Shown: positions 1 through 9,704 of the stretch, in pieces | Position numbering within the stretch: position 1 is the stretch's first letter | Layout: every line of letters begins with the position of its first letter | Assembly: GCF_000282895.1 (NCBI RefSeq) | Contig: NZ_ALBQ01000003.1 | Span: forward strand, 1 to 64,000 | Reading direction: 5' to 3' | DNA length: 64,000 bases | From: Sphingomonas sp. ATCC 31555 | GTDB lineage: Bacteria; Pseudomonadota; Alphaproteobacteria; Sphingomonadales; Sphingomonadaceae | Program-made: the position numbers and the translations under genes | The notes under the pieces: model-generated | Seen by the model: only the letters and a program-made list of their open reading frames with translations | Database searches by the model: none | Told to the model about the DNA's origin: nothing

Positions 1-48
1 GGGGAGTTTTGATCTTGGCGGGCGGGGTTGTTCCAGCCCCTCCCCCGA

Positions 49-70
49 CCCCTCCCGCAAGCGGGAGGGG
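49..70. repeat. GC-rich hairpin upstream of the dehydratase
   Basis: CCCCTCCCGC and GCGGGAGGGG form a perfect 10-bp inverted repeat around an AA loop, followed by a T-containing stretch. The window opens with GGGGAGTTTT, which resembles the right side of this element, so a second truncated copy may lie at the edge. It could be a terminator of the preceding gene or an extragenic palindromic repeat; the sequence does not separate these. Confidence 0.55.
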
Positions 71-93
71 AGTTTGTTTCGGGAGTTTGAATC

Positions 94-1869
94 GTGACCC
101 GCACGCCCGTCCGTCCGTTCCGATCGCGCGAATGGTTCGCCGCCCCCGGCCGCGCCGACATGGCCGCGCTCTATCTTGAGCGCTTCATGAACTACGGCAT
201 CACGCCGGCGGAGCTGACCTCGGGCAAGCCGATCATCGGCATCGCCCAGTCGGGCAGCGACATCGCGCCGTGCAACCGCATCCACCTCGAGACGGTGAAG
301 CGCGCCCGCGAAGGCATCCTCGCGGCGGGCGGCATCCCGATGGAGTTTCCGCTCCACCCGATCTTCGAGAATTGCCGGCGGCCGACCGCCGCGCTCGATC
401 GCAACCTCGCCTATCTCGGGCTGGTCGAGATCCTTAACGGCTATCCGATCGACGCGGTGATCCTCACCACCGGCTGCGACAAAACCACGCCGTCCTCGCT
501 GATGGCCGCCTCCACCGTCGACATCCCGGCGATCGTCCTGTCGGGCGGGCCGATGCTCGACGGCTGGCATGAAGGCGAGTTGGTCGGCTCGGGCACGGTG
601 ATCTGGCGCTCGCGCCGCAAGATGGCGGCGGGCGAGATCGACGAGGCCGAGTTCCTCCGCCGCGCGATGGAGAGCGCGCCCTCCTCGGGGCACTGCAACA
701 CGATGGGCACCGCCTCGACGATGAACAGCATGGCCGAGGGGCTGGGCATGTCGCTCCCCGGCTGCGCGATGATCCCGGCGCCGTACCGTGAGCGCGGCCA
801 GATCGCCTACGAGACCGGCAAGCGCATCGTCGAGATGGCCTATGAGGACCTGCGCCCGTCGAAGATCCTGACCAAGCAGAGCTTCCTCAACGCGATCAAG
901 CTGCTCACCGCGATCGGCGGCTCTACCAACGCCCAGCCGCACCTCAATGCGATGGCCGCGCATGCCGGCATCACCATCACGCCCGAGGACTGGCAGACCG
1001 GTTATGACCTGCCGCTGATCGTCAACATGCAGCCGGCGGGGCAGTATCTGTCCGAACGCTTCCACCGTGCCGGCGGCATCCCGGCGGTGCTCAAGCTGCT
1101 GGTCGATGCGGGCATCCTGGACGGCAGCGTCGCAACCTGCACCGGCCGCACCATGGCGGAGAATGTCGCCGAGGCGCGCGTGCTCGATGCCGACGTCATC
1201 TTCCCGCTCGACAAGCCGCTGATGGAGAAGGCCGGGTTCCTGGTGCTCACCGGCAACCTGTTCGACATGGCGATCATGAAGACCAGCGTGATCTCCGAGC
1301 AGTTCCGCGCGCGCTATCTCTCCACCCCGGGGCAGGAGGGCGTATTCGAGGTGCGCGCGGTGGTGTTCGACGGATCGGACGACTATCACCACCGGATCAA
1401 CGATCCGGCGCTCGGCATCGACGATAACTGCATCCTGGTGATTCGCGGCGCTGGCGTGCTCGGCTGGCCGGGCTCGGCGGAAGTCGTCAACATGCAGCCG
1501 CCCGACGCGATCCTGCAAAAGGGCATCCAGAGCCTGCCGACGCTGGGCGACGGCCGCCAGTCGGGCACGTCGGACAGCCCCTCGATCCTCAACGCCTCGC
1601 CGGAGAGCGCGGCAGGCGGCGGGCTTTCGTGGCTGCGCACCGGCGACGTGATTCGGATCGATCTTAACCAAGGCCGGGTGGACGCATTGGTCGCCGAGGA
1701 TGAGATCGCCCGGCGCAAGGGCGAGCCTGCGCCGCCCATCCCGCCGAGCAACACGCCGTGGGAAGAGCTGTACCGCGAAAAGTCAGGCCAGCTGCACGAA
1801 GGCGGTGTGCTGGAGTTCGCCACGAAATATCGCGGCACCGGGCTGAAGGTCCCCCGGCACAACCACTAA
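94..1869 (+). CDS. IlvD/Edd-family sugar-acid dehydratase (xylonate/arabonate dehydratase type)
   Basis: A 591-residue member of the IlvD/Edd family of iron-sulfur dehydratases, which convert aldonic acids or dihydroxy acids to 2-keto acids. Family signatures are visible: TTGCDKTTPSSLMA near residue 128 (cluster Cys), SGHCNTMGTAST near residue 200 (second Cys) and GGSTNAQPHLNAMA. The length and the N-terminal RSREWFAAPGRADM segment fit the pentonate dehydratase branch (Caulobacter XylD-like) better than the shorter branched-chain enzyme IlvD. Translation starts at a GTG preceded by GGGAG at good spacing. No other pentose genes are in view, so the substrate (xylonate, arabonate or other) is inferred. 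It is convergent with the glutamate dehydrogenase and shares a terminator with it. Confidence 0.85.
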   Translation: MTRTPVRPFRSREWFAAPGRADMAALYLERFMNYGITPAELTSGKPIIGIAQSGSDIAPCNRIHLETVKRAREGILAAGGIPMEFPLHPIFENCRRPTAALDRNLAYLGLVEILNGYPIDAVILTTGCDKTTPSSLMAASTVDIPAIVLSGGPMLDGWHEGELVGSGTVIWRSRRKMAAGEIDEAEFLRRAMESAPSSGHCNTMGTASTMNSMAEGLGMSLPGCAMIPAPYRERGQIAYETGKRIVEMAYEDLRPSKILTKQSFLNAIKLLTAIGGSTNAQPHLNAMAAHAGITITPEDWQTGYDLPLIVNMQPAGQYLSERFHRAGGIPAVLKLLVDAGILDGSVATCTGRTMAENVAEARVLDADVIFPLDKPLMEKAGFLVLTGNLFDMAIMKTSVISEQFRARYLSTPGQEGVFEVRAVVFDGSDDYHHRINDPALGIDDNCILVIRGAGVLGWPGSAEVVNMQPPDAILQKGIQSLPTLGDGRQSGTSDSPSILNASPESAAGGGLSWLRTGDVIRIDLNQGRVDALVAEDEIARRKGEPAPPIPPSNTPWEELYREKSGQLHEGGVLEFATKYRGTGLKVPRHNH

Positions 1870-1885
1870 TGGACGATGGAAAAGC

Positions 1886-1916
1886 AAACGGCGCCGGCAA
1901 CCACCGGCGCCGTTTT
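1886..1916. terminator. Bidirectional rho-independent terminator
   Basis: AAACGGCGCCGG and CCGGCGCCGTTT are perfectly complementary around a 6-nt loop, with a T run on one side and an A run on the other. It sits between the convergent dehydratase and glutamate dehydrogenase genes, so it can end transcription from both directions. Confidence 0.85.
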
Positions 1917-1926
1917 CGCGTGCAGC

Positions 1927-4900
1927 CTATTCGCGGCCCAGAAGGACGCGCGCCTGGCCGGCGATCTGCGCCAGCATTGCGGCATTCGGAGCGGCCGATT
2001 GCCGGGCACGGCGCACGACGGCCACGAACTGGTCGACCCGCGCCTGATGCTCGGCGAGCCAGGCTTCCACCGCCGCCTGCGGATCGGCGCCATCAATGCG
2101 GCCTAGGAATTCGAGCCGCAACTGCTGGAAATCGCGCGCGAGGCTGGCGATCAGCAGGCGTTCCCAGACATCGCCGGTGGTGATCCGCGCCGCCGCGCCC
2201 TGAGCCCAATCGAGGCCGAGCGTCTGGCCCAGCGCGGTGAAGGCGCGTGCCAGCACCACTTCGTCGATCTCCAGCCGCTGGCCTAGTTCGGCCAGGCCGA
2301 CGCCGCCGTCCATCTCGACGATGCGCACCACCCTGTCCGCCAGTTCGGCGGGTGCACCCGCCGCCTCCAGCGTGGCGGAGATGCGATCCGAATGGGCGCG
2401 GGCCTCGTCGAGCAGTAGCGAACGCGCTTTGGTGCCGAGCACGTCGATGCCCGAGCGCAGCCGATCGATCACCTCGGCCGGGCTCGCGCCGGGGCGCGTG
2501 ACCCGCAGAAGATCGGCGATCTGGCCACGCACCGCCAGCGCGAGCTGATCAAGCAGGGCGACGCGCGCATTCTCGCTGATCGCCGCGCTTTCGATCTCCG
2601 CCCATAGCGACGGCAGATCGAACAGGCGTTCGGCGGCGACGAACATCGCCGCGATGTCGCGCATCGCCGCGCCTTCCTCTTCTGCCAGCTCGAACGGGTG
2701 GAGCACGCCCAGACGGTTGACCACGCGATTGGCGAGCTTCGTCGCGACAATCTCGTTGCGCAGGCGATGCTCGTCGATGGCGGTGCTGAACCGCTCCTGC
2801 ATGGCCTTGGGGAAGGCGGCATGGAGATCGCCGACGAGCGCCGGATCATGGCCGAGATCGCCCTGCTCGATCGCATCCTGCAGCGCGAGCTTGGCGGAGG
2901 CGAGCAGCACGGCCAGCTCTGGCCGGGTAAGGCCGCGCCCGTCCTGCGCCCGGCGCATCAGCTCCTCATTGGTGTCGAGCCCTTCCACTGCGCGGTCGAG
3001 CCGACCCTTGGCTTCGAGTATCTCGATCACTCGCACATAGCTGGGCAGATCGAGCGCGCCGTCATTCTCCATGAAGGAGAGCGCAAGCGTCTGCAGGCGG
3101 TTGTCCTCCAGCACCAGGTGCGCGACGTCATCCGTCATCGAGGCGAGCAGCGCGTTGCGATCCTCGAAGCCCAGCCGACCTTCGACCATCTCGCGGTTGA
3201 GCGCGATCTTGATGTTGACCTCATTGTCCGAGCAGTCGACGCCGGCCGAATTGTCGATGAAGTCGGTGTTGATACGGCCGCCGTTCCGCGCGAACGCAAT
3301 GCGCGCCGCCTGCGTCACGCCGAGATTGGCGCCTTCGCCCACCACCTGCGCGCGGACCTGCTCGGCATTGATGCGGATGCGGTCGTTGGCGGGATCGCCC
3401 ACCTCGCCGTTACTCTCGCTCGCCGCCTTCAGATAGGTGCCGATGCCGCCGAACCACAGCAGCCCGACGCGGGCCTTGAGGATCGCGATCATCAGTCCGT
3501 TGGGGTCGATGCTGTCCACGTCGAGGTCGAGCAGTGCCTTGACCTGCGGGCTGAGCGGGATCGACTTTTCGGTGCGCGGGAATACGCCGCCGCCTTCGGA
3601 GATGAGGTCGGGGTTGTAGTCTGCCCAACTGGAGCGCGGCAGCGCGAACATGCGGGCGCGCTCTTCCCAGCTCTTCGACGGGTCCGGATCGGGATCGAGG
3701 AAGATGTGGCGATGGTCGAACGCCGCGACCAGCCGAATCGCCTTGGACAGGAGCATGCCGTTGCCGAACACGTCGCCCGACATGTCGCCCACGCCCGCCA
3801 CGGTCACCGGCTCCGACTGGATGTCGGTGCCCATTTCCAGGAAGTGGCGGCGAACCGAGACCCAGGCGCCCTTGGCAGTGATGCCCATCGCCTTATGGTC
3901 ATAGCCGACGCTGCCGCCCGATGCGAACGCATCGCCCAGCCAGAAATTGCGCTCCATCGCCAGCTTGTTGGCCACGTCGGAGAATGTCGCAGTGCCCTTG
4001 TCCGCCGCAACGACGAAATAGGGGTCCTGACCGTCGAGCACCGTCACGCCTTCGGGGTGCACCACCTCGCCCGACACGATGTTGTCGGTGATCGACAGCA
4101 GCGCGCGGATGAAAATGCGGTAGCTTTCGGTACCCTCGGCCAGCCAGGCGTCGCGATCCACGGCGGGGGAGGGTAGCTGCTTGGGATAGAAGCCGCCCTT
4201 TGCCCCGGTCGGCACGATCACGGCGTTCTTCACGCGCTGCGCCTTCATCAGGCCCAGGATCTCGGTGCGGAAATCGTCGCGGCGATCGGACCAGCGCAGG
4301 CCGCCGCGGGCAACCGGGCCGGCGCGCAGGTGAATGCCCTCGACGCGTGGGCTATACACCCAGATCTCGCGCCAGGGGAGTGGTGCGGGCAGGCCGGGGA
4401 CCCTGGCGGAATCCAGCTTGAACGCGAGCGCCTCCTCGCCGGCGGGCGCATAGGCGTTGGTGCGCAGCGTCGCCAGCACCACGCCCTTGAACAGGCGCAG
4501 GATGCGATCGTCGTCGATGGCGTTAACCTGGGCCAGGCCGGCATCGATCGCCTTCTCGGCGAGTTCCACCGCCTCCGCATCGCCGCCGCGCGCCGGGTTG
4601 TGTGCCGCTTCGAAGCGATCAACCAGCGCCATCGCCACGATCGGTGCCCGGCGCAGCGCATCGACCACCGTGCCCATGCCGTACAGCATCCCCGCCTGGC
4701 GCAAATAACGGAACCAGGCGCGCAGCAGGACAACGGCCGAAGGGGTAAGACCGGCCTCGACGATCAGCCGGTTGAACAGATCGTTTTCCGCTCGGCCTTC
4801 CAGCACCGCTGCGATGGCTGCTTCCACAACCGCAGGATCGCGGTCCAGTATCTCGCTGCGCGTGGCAGGCTCGACCTTGAAATCGTGGATGAAGGCGCCG

Positions 4901-6540
4901 TTGGTGAGCTCGGTCGGGACTTCCTCCAGAACGCGGAAGCCGAAATTCTCGAACGCCGGTACCGCGTCCGACAACGCCAGGGCACCGCCAAGGCGGTATA
5001 GCTTGATGCGGTAGGCGCCCGCTTCGTCCCGCACCGGGAAGATGCGGACCGATCGCGCATGTTCGTCTTCCAGCCCGCCGATCCGCACCAGATCCTGCGC
5101 GGCTTCTTCGGGCGTGTGCGTAAGGCGATAGACATCGGGGAAGGTATTGGCGAGGCGCAGCGAAAGGCGCGCGGCGCCGCTCCCCGCGATTTCGGCGAGG
5201 CAGGCATCGACGGCCGGCGCCCAGCCGCGCACGATCCGGGCGATCCGCTCGTCGAGCTCCGCCTCGTCGGGCATCACCGTATCGCCGCGAAGATCCAGCG
5301 TGTAGCGCAGCTGCGCCAGCACGCCGTCTTCCAGCGCGATCGACCAGTTGATCATCTTGGCATGCGCCGCTTCGACCAGCATGTTGCCGATTGTTTCGCG
5401 ATGGCCCGCCGCAACCTGTTCGCGCGGCAACCAGACGAACCCGAACAGATGGCGCCCCAGCGGGCTGCGCACCAGCACCAGCTTGGAACGCGGCCGATCC
5501 GACACGGACATTGCCGTGAGCACGAGGCTTTCCAGCGCTTCGAGATCGAAGGCAGTGGTCAGATCGTGCGGCAGGCCGGTAAGCGCGTGCGTCATCGCCT
5601 TGCCGGTATGGCCTGCGGGATCAAAGCCGAACTTCGATTCCAGCATCTCCAGCCGATTGCGCAGCATCGGGACCATGGCGGGCGGGGTATTCAGCGCCTG
5701 GCTGGTCCACAGGCCGTAATGGATGGAAAGCCCCACCACATCCTGATCGCGCATGATCGGCGTGGCGACGATATCCAGCGGCACGCGCCGGTGGACGGTC
5801 GAAATGGCGTTGGATTTCAACAGGAGCGGGATCTCTCCGCCCATTTGGAAGTAATCGACCGCGAGGTTGCGGGAGGCATCCGCCAGCAGCGGCACGTCAT
5901 GCGTGTAGCGTGCCAGGCCGATCTGGTCGGTAGTTTCACCCTCGACGGACCATTTCTCATGGCCCAGCAGCGTCATTGCATCGTCGGCGAACCACCGCAG
6001 CAGCGCTTCGCCTTCGCGCGAAGGGACACGGGCGGCATCCAGGCCCATCGCCTGTTGCAGCGGGCGCCAATCGGAAACGACGTCGCGAACATGCTCCAGC
6101 ACGCGTTCGATTTCGCTGGTAAGCGCGCGGCGGGTACGGGCGTCGGCGCGCTCGATCTCGATGTAGATCATCGATTCGGCCTGCGCATCCGCCGCTTTTT
6201 CGCCGACGGCCGTAATCGCGCCCTTGGCGTCGCGTTCCACCGGCAGAATGGGGTGGATGATGCGGAACGTGCCAAGATCGAAGGCGGCGATCGCGCCGGC
6301 GATCGAATCGACCAGGAACGGCATGTCGTCGTTGATCACGGCCAGCCGCATCCTGCGGCTATTGTCGTCGTGATAGGTTTCCAGGTTCAGCCGGACGGTT
6401 TGGGGAGGACGATCTGCCGCCGTCTCCGCAACGAAGCGCGCGATATCCGCGCGTTCGCTTTCGTCCAGTCCTTCCAGCTCTCCGGGCAGGGCGCCTTCGA
6501 AGATCCGCTCCTCGAATGCCTGCATGATCTCTTTGGTCAT
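1927..6540 (-). CDS. gdhZ: Large NAD-specific glutamate dehydrogenase (GDH-180 class)
   Basis: About 1,537 residues, the size of the bacterial GDH-180 class, which deaminates glutamate to 2-oxoglutarate and ammonium with NAD. The catalytic core is in the C-terminal half: VIVPTGAKGGFYPK with the active-site Lys, AADKGTATFSDVANKLA and GVGDMSGDVFGNGMLLS. The long N-terminal half carries the ACT-like regulatory regions typical of this class. The open frame extends to a TTG at 6585, but ATG codons at 6549 and 6540 are better starts, and 6540 gives the familiar MTKEIMQAFEERI N-terminus. The Caulobacter homologue GdhZ links glutamate catabolism to cell division; that role is not shown here. It is monocistronic. 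A 492-aa open frame on the opposite strand is a codon-bias shadow. Confidence 0.93.
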   Translation of the reverse strand: MTKEIMQAFEERIFEGALPGELEGLDESERADIARFVAETAADRPPQTVRLNLETYHDDNSRRMRLAVINDDMPFLVDSIAGAIAAFDLGTFRIIHPILPVERDAKGAITAVGEKAADAQAESMIYIEIERADARTRRALTSEIERVLEHVRDVVSDWRPLQQAMGLDAARVPSREGEALLRWFADDAMTLLGHEKWSVEGETTDQIGLARYTHDVPLLADASRNLAVDYFQMGGEIPLLLKSNAISTVHRRVPLDIVATPIMRDQDVVGLSIHYGLWTSQALNTPPAMVPMLRNRLEMLESKFGFDPAGHTGKAMTHALTGLPHDLTTAFDLEALESLVLTAMSVSDRPRSKLVLVRSPLGRHLFGFVWLPREQVAAGHRETIGNMLVEAAHAKMINWSIALEDGVLAQLRYTLDLRGDTVMPDEAELDERIARIVRGWAPAVDACLAEIAGSGAARLSLRLANTFPDVYRLTHTPEEAAQDLVRIGGLEDEHARSVRIFPVRDEAGAYRIKLYRLGGALALSDAVPAFENFGFRVLEEVPTELTNGAFIHDFKVEPATRSEILDRDPAVVEAAIAAVLEGRAENDLFNRLIVEAGLTPSAVVLLRAWFRYLRQAGMLYGMGTVVDALRRAPIVAMALVDRFEAAHNPARGGDAEAVELAEKAIDAGLAQVNAIDDDRILRLFKGVVLATLRTNAYAPAGEEALAFKLDSARVPGLPAPLPWREIWVYSPRVEGIHLRAGPVARGGLRWSDRRDDFRTEILGLMKAQRVKNAVIVPTGAKGGFYPKQLPSPAVDRDAWLAEGTESYRIFIRALLSITDNIVSGEVVHPEGVTVLDGQDPYFVVAADKGTATFSDVANKLAMERNFWLGDAFASGGSVGYDHKAMGITAKGAWVSVRRHFLEMGTDIQSEPVTVAGVGDMSGDVFGNGMLLSKAIRLVAAFDHRHIFLDPDPDPSKSWEERARMFALPRSSWADYNPDLISEGGGVFPRTEKSIPLSPQVKALLDLDVDSIDPNGLMIAILKARVGLLWFGGIGTYLKAASESNGEVGDPANDRIRINAEQVRAQVVGEGANLGVTQAARIAFARNGGRINTDFIDNSAGVDCSDNEVNIKIALNREMVEGRLGFEDRNALLASMTDDVAHLVLEDNRLQTLALSFMENDGALDLPSYVRVIEILEAKGRLDRAVEGLDTNEELMRRAQDGRGLTRPELAVLLASAKLALQDAIEQGDLGHDPALVGDLHAAFPKAMQERFSTAIDEHRLRNEIVATKLANRVVNRLGVLHPFELAEEEGAAMRDIAAMFVAAERLFDLPSLWAEIESAAISENARVALLDQLALAVRGQIADLLRVTRPGASPAEVIDRLRSGIDVLGTKARSLLLDEARAHSDRISATLEAAGAPAELADRVVRIVEMDGGVGLAELGQRLEIDEVVLARAFTALGQTLGLDWAQGAAARITTGDVWERLLIASLARDFQQLRLEFLGRIDGADPQAAVEAWLAEHQARVDQFVAVVRRARQSAAPNAAMLAQIAGQARVLLGRE

Positions 6541-6640
6541 GTTCTTCATATAGGCGGCTATGCGCCTGCCCGGTTGCCACCTCAAGTCTGGAAAAGCCGC
6601 TAGGAGGCGGGCATAAGCGCCCCTCGCACGCCTTGTGGAC

Positions 6641-7903
6641 TCAGGCGCCCGCGCGGCGCATGGCGCGGTCGGTCAGTGCCGCATCGCCTTCCACTTTGGC
6701 GACGATATCCAGGCCTCCAGCGCCCGCCCGCGCCAGCAGCAGCACGAATTCGGCCTCACCGGCGGGGATCTGCACGCGGCCCAGCGGCGGGCGGCTGCGC
6801 AGGGCTTCGGCGGCTCGATCCGAGGCAATCGACCGCGGCCCGTGGGGCAGATCGGCGCGGTGCTTGCGCTCGGCCTGGACGATGCCCTTGACGCCGCCGG
6901 GCGTCCTTTCGAGCAGCGCGTCCAGCCCTCCCTCCGGCACCGCAAGGCGGCGTGCATGGGCCAGAACGGCGGCAAATTCGGCAAGGCGCGTCTTGTCGTA
7001 GTCCGCGCCGAAGATCAGCTTCACGATCGGCGTCATCGGCGCGCGCGACTGCGGCGTAAGCCCCGCATCTTCCAGAAGCGCGGCATAGGCGGCAGGATGG
7101 GCCTCCGCCGCCAGCGCGAAACCATAGGCGCGGTTCAACGTGCGATAGAGCGCCGCGCGCCGGCGCAGATCCGACGCCCGTACCGTCGCCGCCGATTCCT
7201 GCGCGAGCAGCAACTGGTCGGCAAGGGGAGACAGGCGATGCGTCTGTGCAGCCCGGGGTGGTGCGGCGCTGCTGTCGGCGGTTCCCTTGGGCCAGGGCGG
7301 CGACGTCGGGCGCGCTGCGGACGCTGCATATTGGGATGCGTCGATCTCCGCGGCGAGCAGCGTCTGCGTCTCGACGTCCACGGCCTCCTTCCAGTTGATC
7401 ACGCCATAGATGCAGGTGATTGCCCCCTGATCGTCGGCAAAGGGCATCAGCAGGCCCCTATAGAAGAGCTGGTTGCCGCGCGGGCCGACAAATTCCGTCT
7501 CGAATCCGATCGGGGCGCGGTTTTCGATGATCTGCGCATAAGGCTCGGCTAGCCGTGAGAGCAGGGACGTTTCCGGCGCATCGCTCACCTGGGCGATACT
7601 AGCCGTCACGCCGCATTCTGCGGCCAGCGCAGCTCCTAGAAATCGGATCGCAGGATCAGCCGTGCCCGTGCCGAAATCGAGCAGCACGCTGTTCGGCCCA
7701 AAATCCGCGATGCTGGCGGGATCCAGGTCCGCAAGGGTGGGGCAGGGGCGGCCGCGTAGCAGCGAAACCCAATGATTATAGGCGCGTACCTGCATCCGCC
7801 GGTCCTGGCCGGCAAAGGCGATCGGACGCTCGTCGATCATCCCCTCCGGCGCGGAGGCGGACCTCGCCCCCGAAGGCCGATTGATGCCACGCGCCATGTT
7901 CAT
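6641..7903 (-). CDS. PAS-domain signalling protein
   Basis: About 420 residues. The N-terminal third (roughly residues 35-175) is PAS-like: conserved ARAYNHWVSLL-type and GPNSVLLDF segments, then PYAQIIENRAPIGFETEF and LLMPFADDQGAITCIYG, which match the late strands of sphingomonad PAS proteins. The C-terminal half is Ala/Arg-rich, mostly helical, and has no kinase, GGDEF or EAL motif that I can see. The open frame continues upstream to 8095, but the ATG at 7903 has a GGAG Shine-Dalgarno 7 nt upstream and is preferred. Ligand and output are unknown. It ends about 100 bp from the glutamate dehydrogenase start, in the same direction. Confidence 0.7.
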   Translation of the reverse strand: MNMARGINRPSGARSASAPEGMIDERPIAFAGQDRRMQVRAYNHWVSLLRGRPCPTLADLDPASIADFGPNSVLLDFGTGTADPAIRFLGAALAAECGVTASIAQVSDAPETSLLSRLAEPYAQIIENRAPIGFETEFVGPRGNQLFYRGLLMPFADDQGAITCIYGVINWKEAVDVETQTLLAAEIDASQYAASAARPTSPPWPKGTADSSAAPPRAAQTHRLSPLADQLLLAQESAATVRASDLRRRAALYRTLNRAYGFALAAEAHPAAYAALLEDAGLTPQSRAPMTPIVKLIFGADYDKTRLAEFAAVLAHARRLAVPEGGLDALLERTPGGVKGIVQAERKHRADLPHGPRSIASDRAAEALRSRPPLGRVQIPAGEAEFVLLLARAGAGGLDIVAKVEGDAALTDRAMRRAGA

Positions 7904-8113
7904 TGCCGTGCTCCACTGCGGGCGATGCCCGGAACGCTGATCGACCGCTTTTGCTCGCTCCATGGTAAAGCGAGGGTAAAGGAGCAGGGCGAGGAGACCC
8001 GGGAGTTTACCGGAGCCTTCAGAATTTCCACGTCCCGCCAACGCGCCGCTTGCCATCCGCGACATCCACTGGTAAGCGCGCCCTCCTCCGGGCAAGCCAG
8101 CGCCCGGCAGAGC

Positions 8114-8189
8114 GCCGCTTTAGCTCAGCTGGTAGAGCATCGCATTCGTAATGCGGGGGTCACAGGTTCGAGTCCTGTAAGCGGCACCA
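8114..8189 (+). tRNA. tRNA-Thr (CGT anticodon)
   Basis: A complete 76-nt cloverleaf with encoded CCA. The acceptor arms are GCCGCTT and AAGCGGC, the D stem is GCTC/GAGC, the anticodon stem TCGCA/TGCGG encloses TTCGTAA with anticodon CGT, and the T arm contains GGTTCGAGTCC. It reads ACG threonine codons. Its 3' end is the attachment site of the integrated element that follows. Confidence 0.95.
8167..8189 (+). other. attL: tRNA-Thr 3' end used as integration site
   Basis: The last 23 nt of the tRNA (TTCGAGTC through CACCA) recur imperfectly at 33003-33024, beyond the transfer genes. A tyrosine integrase gene begins about 165 bp downstream. The exact crossover base cannot be set from sequence alone. 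Confidence 0.75.
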
Positions 8190-8299
8190 CCTCCACCTTC
8201 GCCATTGACCGCTGAAGGTTGCTAAGACCCCGGAAATCTGCGATAAATTGCCTTGGCTTGGCCGCCAAGGTTCGCTGAAATTCGCCTGCAGCCGCGACG

Positions 8300-8356
8300 A
8301 TTTGGGGGCCTTTTGTGGGGGCCTTCGCCAACCCCAAATTGGAAAGGCCCCCAAAT
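8300..8356 (+). promoter_or_regulatory. Arm-type repeats and hairpin over the integrase start
   Basis: ATTTGGGGGCCTTT (8300-8313) and AAAGGCCCCCAAAT (8343-8356) form a perfect 14-bp inverted repeat, and the right arm runs into the integrase ATG. Between them GGGGGCCTTTT (8304-8314) is followed by GGGGGCCTT (8317-8325). The same tandem pair occurs at 32930-32950 inside the far end of the element. The likely roles are integrase arm-binding sites and, through the inverted repeat, autoregulation of int. Confidence 0.6.
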
Positions 8357-9554
8357 GGCTCTGACAGAGACTGCGATCCGCGCCCTCAAGCCCAAAGCCA
8401 AGGCTTACAAGGTTGCCGACGAGAAGGGCCTTTATCTGCTCGTGACCCCCTCGGGCGGACGGCTTTGGCGAATGAAATTCCGCAATGGTGCCGGGGTCGA
8501 GAAGAAGCTTGCCCTGGGTTCCTATCCAGAATTGAAGCTCCGTGACGCTCGCGATGCCCGCGATACGGCCCGGGGGAGCCTGGCCAAAGGCATCGATCCG
8601 GCTGATCAGAAACGCCGCGACAAGATTGCTGCCAAGATCAGTGCGCTGAACACCTTCAGCGCGGTCGCCAAAGCCTACATCGAGAAGAATCGCCGGGATG
8701 GGCTGGCGGCAGCGACGGTCCGCAAGCGCGAGTGGTTCCTGAGCCTGCTGCAAAAGAAGCTGGGCAACCGTCCGATTGTCGAGATCGAGCCAGTCGAGGT
8801 TCTGGAGGCTGTCCGGCCTTACGAAGCGTCCAAGAACGACGAGAAGGCTCACCGGACGCTCCAGTTCGCTGGCCAAGTGTTCCGGTTCGCGGTCGCCAAC
8901 CAATTGGCCAAGGTCGATCCGACCCGCGATCTGCGCGGCGCGCTCGCCAGTCGCAAGCCGAAGCACTTCGCTGCGATCCTCGACTCCCGGCGCGTAGGCG
9001 AGCTGCTGCGCGCGATCGATGGCTATGAGGGATATCCAACAACCAAGTATGCGCTCCTGTTCTCGCCGCTGGTATTTGTCCGGCCAGGCGAACTGCGTCA
9101 CGCGGAGTGGCGGGAGATCGATCTCGACGAAGCGGTGTGGCGCATCCCTCCCGCAAAAATGAAGACACGCGTTGAGCACGCGGTGCCCTTGTCCAGGCAG
9201 GCAATCGCAGTGCTGAAGAACGCAAAGGCCTTCACCGGCGGCGGGAAGTATGTTTTCCCGTCGATCAGGACGCCGAAATCACCGATGTCCGAGAACACGG
9301 TCAATGCAGCGCTGCGGCGGCTCGGCTATTCCGGCGATGAAATGACCGCCCATGGCTTCCGGGCCATGGCGAGCACTTTGCTCAACGAGTCGGGCAAGTG
9401 GTCGCCCGATGCCATTGAAAGGGCATTGGCGCACAAGGACAAGGATGCCGTTCGGGCAGCTTACCATCGTGGTGCGCATTGGGCCGAACGCGTCGAGATG
9501 GCGCAATGGTGGGCCGATTACCTTGATCAGCTAAAAGGCACTTCCCGCAATTAG
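8355..9554 (+). CDS. int: Tyrosine site-specific integrase (P4 type)
   Basis: A 399-residue recombinase that would integrate and excise the element at tRNA-Thr. The N-terminal DUF4102-like arm-binding domain starts MALTETAIRALKPKAKAYK and continues with GLYLLVTPSGGRLW. A SAM-like core-binding domain follows. The C-terminal catalytic domain shows FVRPGELRHAEW (first Arg, near residue 245), HGFRAMASTLLNE (HxxR, near 333) and AAYHRG (Tyr nucleophile, near 369). The open frame could start at 8253, but the ATG at 8355 matches the family N-terminus and has GAAAGG upstream. It is about 40% different by eye from the second integrase at 33177, so the two are separate genes rather than a recent duplication. 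Confidence 0.93.
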   Translation: MALTETAIRALKPKAKAYKVADEKGLYLLVTPSGGRLWRMKFRNGAGVEKKLALGSYPELKLRDARDARDTARGSLAKGIDPADQKRRDKIAAKISALNTFSAVAKAYIEKNRRDGLAAATVRKREWFLSLLQKKLGNRPIVEIEPVEVLEAVRPYEASKNDEKAHRTLQFAGQVFRFAVANQLAKVDPTRDLRGALASRKPKHFAAILDSRRVGELLRAIDGYEGYPTTKYALLFSPLVFVRPGELRHAEWREIDLDEAVWRIPPAKMKTRVEHAVPLSRQAIAVLKNAKAFTGGGKYVFPSIRTPKSPMSENTVNAALRRLGYSGDEMTAHGFRAMASTLLNESGKWSPDAIERALAHKDKDAVRAAYHRGAHWAERVEMAQWWADYLDQLKGTSRN

Positions 9555-9597
9555 GCGTGTTTTTCGGCGCCAAGCGCTGGGCGAAACCCTCAATTAT

Positions 9598-9683
9598 CGA
9601 TCATATAAAGATGATTAAAATGCCTCGTTTAGATCATTTTTAATAGATCAAAATCCATTGATACGATCACATAGAAATGATCA
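9598..9683. promoter_or_regulatory. Paired operator-like repeats before the XRE/Fic pair
   Basis: This spacer is strikingly AT-rich. Two related 20-nt sites at 9598-9617 and 9664-9683 both start CGATCA, contain ATA near the centre and end in ATGAT plus one base and A. Each is roughly palindromic (GATCA ... TGATC). A further GATCATTTT lies between them. They fit operators for the XRE-type protein encoded just downstream. Confidence 0.5.
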
Positions 9684-9704
9684 TATAGACAGTGGAGGAC
9701 TGCG

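Noticed and set aside
2698..4176. 492-aa open frame opposite the glutamate dehydrogenase
   Set aside because: It shadows conserved GDH-180 sequence, lacks a start signal and has an antisense-like His/Arg/Asp-rich composition.
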